Source of the DNA: CAZDWZ01 sp964509425
Lineage (GTDB): Bacteria; Bdellovibrionota_C; UBA2361; SZUA-149; CAZDWZ01
NCBI GenBank assembly: GCA_964509425.1
Contig: CAZDWZ010000032.1
Span: 1 to 12,853, forward strand
Direction of reading: 5' to 3'
DNA length: 12,853 nt
Below the pieces are notes generated by a model that was not told the origin of the DNA, ran no database searches, and saw only the letters and a list, made by a program, of their open reading frames with translations. Position numbers and translations under genes: made by a program. This document shows, one piece after another, positions 1-5,995 of the stretch (its first letter is position 1; each line of letters begins with the position of its first letter).

Positions 1-48
1 ATTGGTTTGAGTTTGTGTGTGAGATATCGGATGCCTTGAGGATAACGC

Positions 49-393
49 GTGGAGCCAACGCACCTTGTCGATCCTATGGGCTTGGCGCCATTGCATAACG
101 ATGGCCCAGACATCCGTGTCAAACCTGAGTCGGGTCCGTCAATCCCTCCCACCTACTGCCCGTCGGGCTCTTGCTGTGATATAGACGGAGTGTTTCCGCT
201 AGACGAATCCAGAAATCCGATTAAGATTCCCGATCATTGTAGCGCCACGATGGACACGCGTGGCCATCTACATGTGGTGTGCCAATCATGGAACGGCATA
301 CCACCGGACATCATCGAGATAATTGATCCAGAGAAAGGTCCGCATGAGATGACCCCAGAAGAAATGGAGGAGCACCCTGATTGGTCACGATGA
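49..393 (+). CDS. Small protein starting with an Rhs-core-end motif (possible orphan Rhs C-terminal tip)
   Basis: A 114-residue protein from a GTG start, preceded by a GAGGA ribosome-binding site at 38-42 with 6-nt spacing. Residues 8-12 are DPMGL, matching the DPxGL signature that ends the Rhs/YD-repeat core, after which Rhs proteins carry a variable, often toxic, tip. Here only a few residues precede the motif, and in-frame stops (TGA 37-39, TAA 43-45) separate it from any upstream Rhs reading frame. It is therefore either an orphan tip cassette or the remnant of a broken Rhs gene. The remainder is polar, with a CPSGSCC cysteine cluster near residues 38-44 and an acidic C-terminus. I recognise no nuclease or other toxin motif. 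The stop codon overlaps the start of the next gene, so the two are probably translationally coupled. The Rhs assignment rests on one short motif; a toxin role is inference. Confidence 0.5.
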   Translation: MEPTHLVDPMGLAPLHNDGPDIRVKPESGPSIPPTYCPSGSCCDIDGVFPLDESRNPIKIPDHCSATMDTRGHLHVVCQSWNGIPPDIIEIIDPEKGPHEMTPEEMEEHPDWSR

Positions 394-890
394 CAGCAAT
401 AAAAAAAGCCTGGCGGAAATGTTTCGCCTCACTGGTCGCCATTATTGCTGCCATGTTGATTTTTTGCTTTTCCTTTTTACTTGGCCCAGGCAACAGCATG
501 TACTACCTTGGGTCACTAGTTGGAACGGATACAACAGTCTTCTCTAGTGGATACTCAGAAAGAATATTTTTGCAGATCCGGCCAGGTATGCATAAGAGCG
601 ACGTGCTCAATCTGTTAGGATTGCCGTTGGCGGTTTCAACGAAAGCGCGAGATCGCACGTGCTGGAACCTATCCTTTGGTGGCAAGGCTTGGATTCCTCG
701 GGATCAGTTTGACTCATCAGCTCACAAAATCGACTCAGATTGCTCTGAAGCGGGCGATTCTGATCAGCAATTCACAAGGGTTTTGCACTATACAATGTCG
801 CTCACCGACAAGGACTATCTGGTACGAACGGTGGGCCTTTCCGATTCCAACATAGTCTTATTCGTTGGCTCCAGCTACTGGACCGACTAG
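381..890 (+). CDS. Membrane-anchored protein with BamE/SmpA-like motif
   Basis: Up to 169 residues. A short basic N-terminus is followed by one hydrophobic segment at about residues 17-35, so it is probably a single-pass anchored periplasmic protein. The stretch IRPGMHKSDVLNLLGLP (about residues 67-83) resembles the BamE/SmpA signature G-x-s-x-x-x-V-x-x-x-L-G-x-P, found in outer-membrane assembly proteins and in many small lipoproteins. There is no lipobox cysteine. Two starts are possible. TTG at 381 has an ideal GGAGGAG site 8 nt upstream (366-372). ATG at 390 forms an ATGA overlap with the stop of the preceding gene and would be coupled to it. Because it follows an Rhs-tip-like gene directly, an immunity or accessory role is conceivable, but the BamE-like resemblance is the only sequence clue. 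A hairpin terminator follows after about 75 bp. Confidence 0.6.
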   Translation: MVTMTAIKKAWRKCFASLVAIIAAMLIFCFSFLLGPGNSMYYLGSLVGTDTTVFSSGYSERIFLQIRPGMHKSDVLNLLGLPLAVSTKARDRTCWNLSFGGKAWIPRDQFDSSAHKIDSDCSEAGDSDQQFTRVLHYTMSLTDKDYLVRTVGLSDSNIVLFVGSSYWTD

Positions 891-964
891 CAAGCTACAC
901 AACACGTCTTAGTGCGTTACACTATCGTCCAGGTCGTCCGAGAGCAGTTAAACGACGGCGATAT

Positions 965-997
965 GCCCGATAATATCTCTTATCGGGCGGCGTTTTT
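965..997 (+). terminator. Intrinsic terminator after the Rhs-tip/membrane-protein pair
   Basis: A perfect 9-bp stem, GCCCGATAA (965-973) and TTATCGGGC (980-988), with a 6-nt loop, is followed by GGCG and five T (993-997). AAACG at 950-954 could also pair with CGTTT at 991-995 to lengthen the base. It lies between the end of the 381-890 gene and the oppositely oriented recombinase remnant. There is no T tract on the minus strand, so it should act mainly on plus-strand transcription. Confidence 0.6.
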
Positions 998-1063
998 CAG
1001 TGACCCCAATCGCATGCTGCAACATCTCCGCACCCGATCATCGCCAAACTGCGATCACCGACT

Positions 1064-1080
1064 TCCTCAGTATCTGAGGA
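1064..1080. repeat. Short perfect palindrome at the 3' end of the recombinase remnant
   Basis: TCCTCAG (1064-1070) and CTGAGGA (1074-1080) are perfect inverted copies around a TAT spacer. The left arm overlaps the recombinase stop codon (1067-1069, minus strand). No T run follows on the minus strand, so it is not a convincing terminator. It could be a protein-binding palindrome or chance. Confidence 0.4.
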
Positions 1081-1949
1081 CGTAGGCTGGGCTCCGAGCA
1101 AGTCGGTCGCGATTCCGGATATACGCCAGCGTGGTGCGAGGGTCGGCATGGCCAGCGAAGTCCTGAAGATCAACGAGGTCGGCACCTCTCTCACGCGCAG
1201 TCGTAAGAGCCGTGACTCTGAAGGAGTGAACCGTGATGTGAGAGTCGAGGCCTAGCTTTCGCACGTAGCGAGCGACAAGGTATTGAATCCCTCGTCTCGT
1301 CAAAGGTGACTTCTGGAAACCGTCCTCTCCCTTCCCTCTGGCTGTTGTCACCGGCCTGAACAGAGGTCCTGCGTCTTCTTTCCCCACTATTGCAAGCCAA
1401 TCGGACAATCGCTCGACAACTTCAGGATGCAGTGGCACACGACGCTCTTTGCCGCCCTTTCCCTTCACTCGACGCTCTTTGCCGCCCTTTCCCTTCACTT
1501 CGATCAGGTGGTGGCCTCCGCTCGACCGCCGTGTCGGCTGGATTTGCCCCAGCATACCCGTAGTTACGAAGATACCCAAAGAGCGAGCGCACAACGCTGA
1601 GCTTCCTGGAAACAGAGCTGTTGGTGAGTCCGCGCTCAAGCAGACTGTCCCTCCAGGCGGCGACGTGGCTCGGACGGAGGGTCACGAGGAATTCCCATTC
1701 CCCGCGAGGCATGCCACAAAACAGCAGAAACTGTGCGAGTTCTCGCGAATAGCCACTTCTGGTTTCGTAGGATTGGGATTTCAAGAGCCAAGCCGTGCAG
1801 GCTTCTCCGAGCTTGCGGCGAAGTTCTTCCCGATTCGCGATGGGCTGCTTCGAGAAAGCCGGTGCGGAATCGGCTGGATGTTCCTCGGGAACTGGCAATA
1901 GCCCGGCGGCTCCGGCAGTGGTTTTTGGGGCCTTTTTCATGTCGCGCAA
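1067..1949 (-). pseudogene. Degraded tyrosine recombinase (XerC/XerD/phage-integrase family)
   Basis: Two overlapping minus-strand frames together resemble one integrase. The first (from TTG 1949 or ATG 1940) has the N-terminal SAM-like DNA-binding domain, including TRSGYSREL, AAWRDSLLERG and VVRSLFGYLRNYGYAGANP. The second carries the catalytic domain: GKGGKERRVPLHP (beta-hairpin lysine), HSFR (His and second Arg), GHADPRTTLAY (second His and Tyr nucleophile), ending at 1067. The frame changes near 1510-1530. The roughly 70 residues normally found between NP(A)D and GKGGKER, including the first catalytic Arg (GLRxSEL region), are missing. An in-frame 30-bp duplication also repeats KGKGGKERRV. 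Losing the first catalytic Arg should abolish strand cleavage, so I call it a pseudogene. Two truncated peptides could still be made. It points to past integration in the 1-1990 region. Confidence 0.8.
1440..1499. repeat. 30-bp tandem duplication inside the recombinase remnant
   Basis: Two identical 30-bp copies lie head to tail (1440-1469 and 1470-1499). Each encodes KGKGGKERRV on the minus strand, the beta-hairpin that carries the catalytic lysine of tyrosine recombinases. The perfect identity suggests a recent slippage or unequal exchange, or an assembly artefact. Confidence 0.9.
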
Positions 1950-1988
1950 AGTGAGTTTCGCGACATATAAAGCGGTAGCAAAAAGGCC
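1929..1988. promoter_or_regulatory. Nested inverted repeat at the recombinase start: possible att core or operator
   Basis: Inner arms ATGTCGCG (1939-1946) and CGCGACAT (1959-1966) are perfect inverted copies around a 12-nt centre. The symmetry continues imperfectly inward (CAAA/TTT), giving arms of about 11 bp around a 5-6 bp core, the layout of a tyrosine-recombinase crossover site. An outer pair, GGCCTTTTT (1929-1937) and AAAAAGGCC (1980-1988), frames it asymmetrically, 1 bp from the inner arm on the left and 13 bp on the right. The inner left arm spans the ATG at 1940, so the alternative is an operator or mRNA hairpin controlling the recombinase. No second copy was seen in the window, so site function is inferred. 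Confidence 0.4.
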
Positions 1989-2012
1989 GCCGTCGAAAAA
2001 AGACTTTCACTT

Positions 2013-2657
2013 TCAGCTCTTCTCTGGATCCAGCTCGGCGTTCGCGAGAAACGCTCGCATCGTGAGGTACAGGACTCCCGCATTCAGCAGATGCCAGAGA
2101 AAATGTGTTCCCAGCGGAAACTTCGGACACAAAGGACTGTCCGCCGACCGAAAACCAATTGAAATAAAGAAGAGAAATGCGGCGCCGAGAAGCGACCAGC
2201 GTTCCGCGCGTCCGGTGGCGGCATGCGCTCCTCCTAAAATAAGCAGGAGAAAAAACGCAGGAAGGTACGCCGACGAACCTGATGGGAGCGGTGGTAAAAA
2301 TCGACTAAAGAGCGCAAGTCCCACGAATCCCAAAACACCGGCGAACGCTTCAGCTCTTGAGCGCCTGGCGACTGTCGTCAGATACAACACCAAATACGTA
2401 ACCTGGTAGAGAAGAATCGGAATCACGTCCAGAAGCACGGTGGCGGTCGTGCCGAAAAGATGGAAAAGGCTGCTCCCAGCCGCGATACACACGAGGAGCA
2501 AAACAAGCGTCGCGGACTGCCTCGTGATTCCTCCAAACTTCGAACTGAATCGGAGCGCAGCCCAGGCGCTCACAAAAAACGCGGCGTTGCTCAGCGTATT
2601 CACCGGCTCTTGCCAGACACCCGTTGCTAAACGTTCGCAATACAGATCGATGTTCAT
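2013..2657 (-). CDS. Alkaline ceramidase (CREST family membrane amidase)
   Basis: A 214-residue multi-pass membrane protein of the alkaline ceramidase family, whose members hydrolyse ceramide to sphingoid base and fatty acid. N-terminal DLYCER and WQEPVNTLSN match the family start and the Ca-binding region. The active-site set is intact at the spacing known from human ACER3 (S77, H81, D92, H217, H221): S62, H66 and D77 (GSSLFH, then LLD) and H185/H189 (GTHFLWH), the three His being zinc ligands. I chose ATG 2657 because it gives the family-typical start and an ATGA overlap with the upstream gene's stop (2654-2656). The same frame also stays open upstream. It is the last gene of an operon with alanine dehydrogenase and the SRPBCC membrane protein. 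The substrate may be ceramide or another amide lipid; the sequence does not decide. Confidence 0.85.
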   Translation of the reverse strand: MNIDLYCERLATGVWQEPVNTLSNAAFFVSAWAALRFSSKFGGITRQSATLVLLLVCIAAGSSLFHLFGTTATVLLDVIPILLYQVTYLVLYLTTVARRSRAEAFAGVLGFVGLALFSRFLPPLPSGSSAYLPAFFLLLILGGAHAATGRAERWSLLGAAFLFFISIGFRSADSPLCPKFPLGTHFLWHLLNAGVLYLTMRAFLANAELDPEKS

Positions 2658-3721
2658 TCGGATATCGCAATTGGAACTTCGGCGCGCTTCTTTACGACGT
2701 GGAGAATTTGCTCCTGAATGCTTCGCATAATGGCAGTCGCCCATATCTCCGCATACCAGTTAAAGCGCGTGCTCAAGCGATGCCTGCTGTAGAGGCGAAG
2801 TCGAACTTTCCCCGGCTCCGAAAGCAGAATCTCATACCGTCCGCTCAGAACATCAAAAAACTCGCCGCCGATGGTGACGTGCGGGTCGAGAGTGGTTTGC
2901 GGAATTTTATCGGTATTCGGCTTGATATCGAAGGCAATGACCGCGTTCGTCTTCCATTCCGTAATTGTTTCCGTAAACTCGATGCCGCCGGTAAAAGTGG
3001 CCTTACGGGACGAGCCCGGGCCAATCCCCCAGAGTGTGGCGGCGATAGGAGACGGAAACCCCATGAACTCCGCCAAACTGAATTCTTTCTCACTCGCTTG
3101 AATCTCCCGGACCGAAGCGATCTCCTCCCAAACTCTTGCCGAGTGTGCTTGAATTTCAATCTCAGAGAGGGTGATTATTTCATTCTCGGGATTCGGGAGA
3201 TGATATTCCCACCCGGCGCTGATAAACGGAGTAAACACCAAAAACGTTGCAAACGCTCCGGCAGGCGCTCCCGACTGAGATCTGAGGAGCGCTCCCGCGC
3301 CGCCCCCGAGAGACGCGAGCAGCAACCAGATAGGAAGCGCCATCACGAGACAATTCGCTCCCTCGAACCCGAGAATCCCGGCGATGGTCAACGTCAAGAG
3401 CGATGGGAGCCAGGGGCCGAAGACGACGTCATGCCATCGGAGGTCGTCAGCCCGCGGCCGCGAATAGATCGAGACGACTCCAACGGCAAACGGTGCCAGA
3501 AAGAGAAACCCGATCGTCATGACCGAAAAGAACGCGGATAACTGAGGTATCGCAAACGCAAGGCCAATGAGCAGACCGCAGACGAGGCCCAGGAACTTCG
3601 AGGTCACCGCCGGATTTCTATAGAGGCTTGTGGACTCGGTTCGCGCCTGCCGCGCACACTCGAAAGCCAGGAGGACGAACCCGACAACGAGAAAGACGGA
3701 AGACGCGATCCAATAAAGCAT
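2654..3721 (-). CDS. Multi-pass membrane protein with C-terminal SRPBCC (START-like) domain
   Basis: A 355-residue protein. The first half holds about six hydrophobic segments (roughly residues 2-20, 42-62, 66-88, 100-120, 125-148, 155-172). From about residue 185 the sequence turns soluble and beta-rich, beginning SEIEIQAHSARVWEEIASV, a typical first strand and helix of SRPBCC lipid- or ligand-binding folds. Later strands (FTGGIEFTETITEWK, YEILLSEPGKVRLRLYSRH) and a long C-terminal helix (AEIWATAIMRSIQEQILHVVKKRA) complete the helix-grip plan. No enzyme motif is visible. It starts 6 bp after the alanine dehydrogenase stop and overlaps the ceramidase start by 4 bp, so the three are co-transcribed. 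A role in binding or presenting a hydrophobic ligand at the membrane is inference from the fold and from the ceramidase neighbour. Confidence 0.7.
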   Translation of the reverse strand: MLYWIASSVFLVVGFVLLAFECARQARTESTSLYRNPAVTSKFLGLVCGLLIGLAFAIPQLSAFFSVMTIGFLFLAPFAVGVVSIYSRPRADDLRWHDVVFGPWLPSLLTLTIAGILGFEGANCLVMALPIWLLLASLGGGAGALLRSQSGAPAGAFATFLVFTPFISAGWEYHLPNPENEIITLSEIEIQAHSARVWEEIASVREIQASEKEFSLAEFMGFPSPIAATLWGIGPGSSRKATFTGGIEFTETITEWKTNAVIAFDIKPNTDKIPQTTLDPHVTIGGEFFDVLSGRYEILLSEPGKVRLRLYSRHRLSTRFNWYAEIWATAIMRSIQEQILHVVKKRAEVPIAISE

Positions 3722-3727
3722 AAGCGG

Positions 3728-4855
3728 TTACGGCTTCGAAAGGAAAGAGTCGCGCTCATGACCGTCCAGGTAATCAAGGTTCAGCGCCTCGCCGATCGCG
3801 CGATTCGTCAACTTCCCGTGCATCGAAACGACGGAGCGATTGAGCGGACGATGCCTATGGATTGCCGCGCTCACGCCTTCATCTGCAATCTTTACGAGCC
3901 ACGGAAGTGTGGCCTGCGTCAGCGCCGCGGTCGACGTTCTTGGGACGAGTGCCGGCATATTCGGCACGCAGTAATGAATGACACCCTCAGAAACATACGT
4001 CGGAGCATGAATCGTCGTGGACTTGCTCGTTTCAGCGCATCCGCCTTGATCGATACAGATGTCTACGAAGACGCTTCCGGGCTTCATGTTCTTGATCATT
4101 TCCCGAGTGATGAGCTTCGGCGCCTTCGCCCCCGGAATGAGGACCGCGCCGATGACGAGATCCGCTTGCGGAAGCTCTCGAATGATTGCGCGTGCCGTTG
4201 AGTAGACCGTTGTCGCGCGAACCGGTCCAGTCGTGAACGGAAGCAGACGGTCAACATTGATGTCCATGATCACGACCTCGGCACCGAGACCGAGCGCCGA
4301 ATACGCGGCACTGCTTCCCGCAGCACCTGCGCCGAGCACAATAACTTTTGCGGGTCTCACTCCGGCGAGTCCGCCGATCAACATGCCCCGGCCGCCGACC
4401 GAGGACTGAAGCGCATACGCTCCGCATTGGAGAGCGAGTTTACCCGCGATCACACTCATCGGCTCGAGGATCGGCATCCTGCCGTCATCGAGCATAACCA
4501 GATCATAATCGATGCCGACGACTTTGCTCTCAAGCAGTCGCTTCATCATCTCCGGCAGCGCGGCAGGATGAAGGAACGAGAAGACCGCTAGATTCTCCCG
4601 CATCAGAGGAAATTCCTCTGGAGCGGGTTCTTTCACTTTGATGACGAGATCCGCTTTCGTCCAAACATCAGTGAGCGTCTCCACAAGAGTCGCACCTGAC
4701 TTTTGATATTCCTCATTTGAAAAGCCGCTCAGCACACCCGCCTGTTTTTCGATAAGCACGGTGTGTCCTCGTCCGATAAGAGTCGCGGCTCCATCAGGAG
4801 TTACTGCTACTCTGCACTCGCCTTCTTTCCGCTCTCTTGGGACGCCAATGATCAT
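3728..4855 (-). CDS. ald: Alanine dehydrogenase
   Basis: A 375-residue NAD-dependent L-alanine dehydrogenase (alanine + NAD + water to pyruvate + NH3 + NADH); the family is usually about 371 residues, cytosolic and hexameric. Visible residues are R15 (ECRVAVTP) and K75 (VKVKEP) for pyruvate binding, catalytic H96 (FLHPA) and D269 (VDICIDQGG), the Rossmann loop GAGAAG (175-180), and D198 for adenosine ribose. The C-terminal HYCVPNMPALVPRTST block is also characteristic. It is a divergent member: AGK replaces the usual AGR near residue 139, and FLHPA replaces YLHLA. Start ATG 4855 has an AGGAAA site 8 nt upstream. It heads the minus-strand operon and is divergent from folD. Because the related transhydrogenase alpha subunit shares this fold, function is assigned by the full motif set and length. 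Confidence 0.9.
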   Translation of the reverse strand: MIIGVPRERKEGECRVAVTPDGAATLIGRGHTVLIEKQAGVLSGFSNEEYQKSGATLVETLTDVWTKADLVIKVKEPAPEEFPLMRENLAVFSFLHPAALPEMMKRLLESKVVGIDYDLVMLDDGRMPILEPMSVIAGKLALQCGAYALQSSVGGRGMLIGGLAGVRPAKVIVLGAGAAGSSAAYSALGLGAEVVIMDINVDRLLPFTTGPVRATTVYSTARAIIRELPQADLVIGAVLIPGAKAPKLITREMIKNMKPGSVFVDICIDQGGCAETSKSTTIHAPTYVSEGVIHYCVPNMPALVPRTSTAALTQATLPWLVKIADEGVSAAIHRHRPLNRSVVSMHGKLTNRAIGEALNLDYLDGHERDSFLSKP

Positions 4856-5098
4856 AATGAGTATTTCCTATTCATTCTTCGAAACCTTCACTGTCCGGCT
4901 CAATCAGTTTGAATAATCCCTTTTTGCGCCCTCCGTCGAGCCAAAGAAACGCTTCCAGGGCCTTCTACGCCCATGATTTTTCTATGCATTCTTTAGAGTC
5001 GAAATTTCAATGCTCCGAACTCCGCTTCATCAGTTGGGATTCTTGAGACTCTGTGATAGTTATCCCGACGCATTTTCATAGGATATTGAACTTACGGA
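4856..5098. promoter_or_regulatory. Divergent intergenic region between ald and folD
   Basis: This 243-bp region must hold promoters for both the ald operon (leftward) and the folD-gcv operon (rightward). On the minus strand, TTGAGC followed after 18 nt by AAGAAT is a weak sigma70-like pair about 15-40 bp before the ald ribosome site. On the plus side TTGGGA (5034-5039) and GATAGT (5055-5060) are only 15 nt apart, so no convincing promoter can be fixed. I see no glycine-riboswitch core. Confidence 0.4.
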
Positions 5099-5104
5099 GT
5101 GCGC

Positions 5105-5983
5105 GTGCCGGCTCAGATTCTAGACGGAAAAGCCCTTTCACAACAGGTTCAAGCCGAACTGGCGATTCGGGTGGAGAAGATTCTCTCCGCCGGGTCCCGG
5201 GCTCCCGGACTTGCAGTCGTGCTTGTCGGTGATAATCCCGCATCGAAGGTTTACGTTCGCTCGAAAACCAAAAATGCGGAGGATTGCGGAATGCGCGTCA
5301 TCGACGTGCAGCTTCCTGCTGACATCGGAAACGAAAGACTTCAATCAAAGCTACTCGACCTCAGTGCAGACCCTGGTGTCGACGGTATTCTGCTTCAGCT
5401 CCCACTCCCGAAGGGGTTGGACGAGTTCGCCGCTTTACTCTGCATCGCGCCGGGGAAAGATGTGGACGGGCTCCATCCGGTGAACCAAGGTCTCTTGATG
5501 CGCGGTTCCGACTCCGGGCATCAGCCCTGCACACCGCTCGGATCAATGTTGTTAATCGACCAAGCGACGAAGCAACTTGGAATTTCGTCCGACCTGACTG
5601 GAAAACATGCCGTAGTCGTCGGGCGCTCGATTCTCGTCGGAAAGCCGGTCGCACTGATGCTCCTTGCCCGGAACTGCACCGTAGAGATGTGTCACTCGAA
5701 GACCCGTGATCTCGATGCGGTTTGCCGCCGTGCGGATATTCTCGTTGCCGCCGTCGGAAAGGCAAAACTCATCACGGAAAAAGCGGTTAAGCCCGGCGCT
5801 ATTGTTATTGACGTTGGAATGAATCGCGATGGAGAAGGGAAGTTGTGCGGTGATGTCGATTTTGCTTCAGTGCTGGAGGTAGCGGGCGCCCTAACTCCGG
5901 TTCCGAAGGGAGTCGGACCGATGACCATCGCGATGCTTCTATCGAACACCGTAAACGCCGCTGAAAGAGCTTTGAAAAATTAA
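5105..5983 (+). CDS. folD: Bifunctional methylene-THF dehydrogenase / methenyl-THF cyclohydrolase
   Basis: A 292-residue FolD, close to the 288 of E. coli. It interconverts 5,10-methylene-THF, 5,10-methenyl-THF and 10-formyl-THF. Visible motifs are VYVRSKTKNAEDCGM with Y50 and catalytic K54, GILLQLPLP (Q98), KDVDGLHPVN, PCTPLG, the NADP-binding VVGRSILVGKPVALML, and the C-terminal TPVPKGVGPMT. In the last, a Lys replaces the usual second Gly of PVPGGVGPMT. GTG 5105 is preferred over GTG 5099 because GGAG at 5096-5099 is then 5 nt upstream, and it gives the usual short PAQILDGK N-terminus; starting at 5099 would add two residues and leave no spacing. It is the first gene of the operon with gcvT 12 bp downstream, processing the methylene-THF made by glycine cleavage. 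Confidence 0.93.
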   Translation: MPAQILDGKALSQQVQAELAIRVEKILSAGSRAPGLAVVLVGDNPASKVYVRSKTKNAEDCGMRVIDVQLPADIGNERLQSKLLDLSADPGVDGILLQLPLPKGLDEFAALLCIAPGKDVDGLHPVNQGLLMRGSDSGHQPCTPLGSMLLIDQATKQLGISSDLTGKHAVVVGRSILVGKPVALMLLARNCTVEMCHSKTRDLDAVCRRADILVAAVGKAKLITEKAVKPGAIVIDVGMNRDGEGKLCGDVDFASVLEVAGALTPVPKGVGPMTIAMLLSNTVNAAERALKN

Positions 5984-5995
5984 AAAAGGAAGGCC

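Noticed and set aside
1..98. Plus-strand frame open from the left edge to TAA at 96-98, as the tail of an upstream gene
   Set aside because: Only about 31 residues are visible with no recognisable motif, and it overlaps the better-supported GTG 49 start with a good ribosome site.
894..998. Integron attC-like site (GTTAAAC at 947-953 fits GTTRRRY)
   Set aside because: No matching RYYYAAC partner or L-box pairing was found, and the recombinase remnant shows no integron-integrase feature. The hairpin there fits a terminator better.
1422..1639. Programmed ribosomal frameshift joining the two recombinase frames
   Set aside because: A frameshift would not restore the roughly 70 missing residues, including the first catalytic Arg, so decay is the simpler reading.
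2624..3541. 305-residue plus-strand open frame
   Set aside because: It is antisense to the overlapping ceramidase and SRPBCC genes, arginine-rich and low in complexity, and matches no family, so it is a shadow frame.
4856..5098. Glycine riboswitch upstream of the folD-gcv operon
   Set aside because: I could not find the conserved core or tandem aptamer layout, and there is little room before the start codon.
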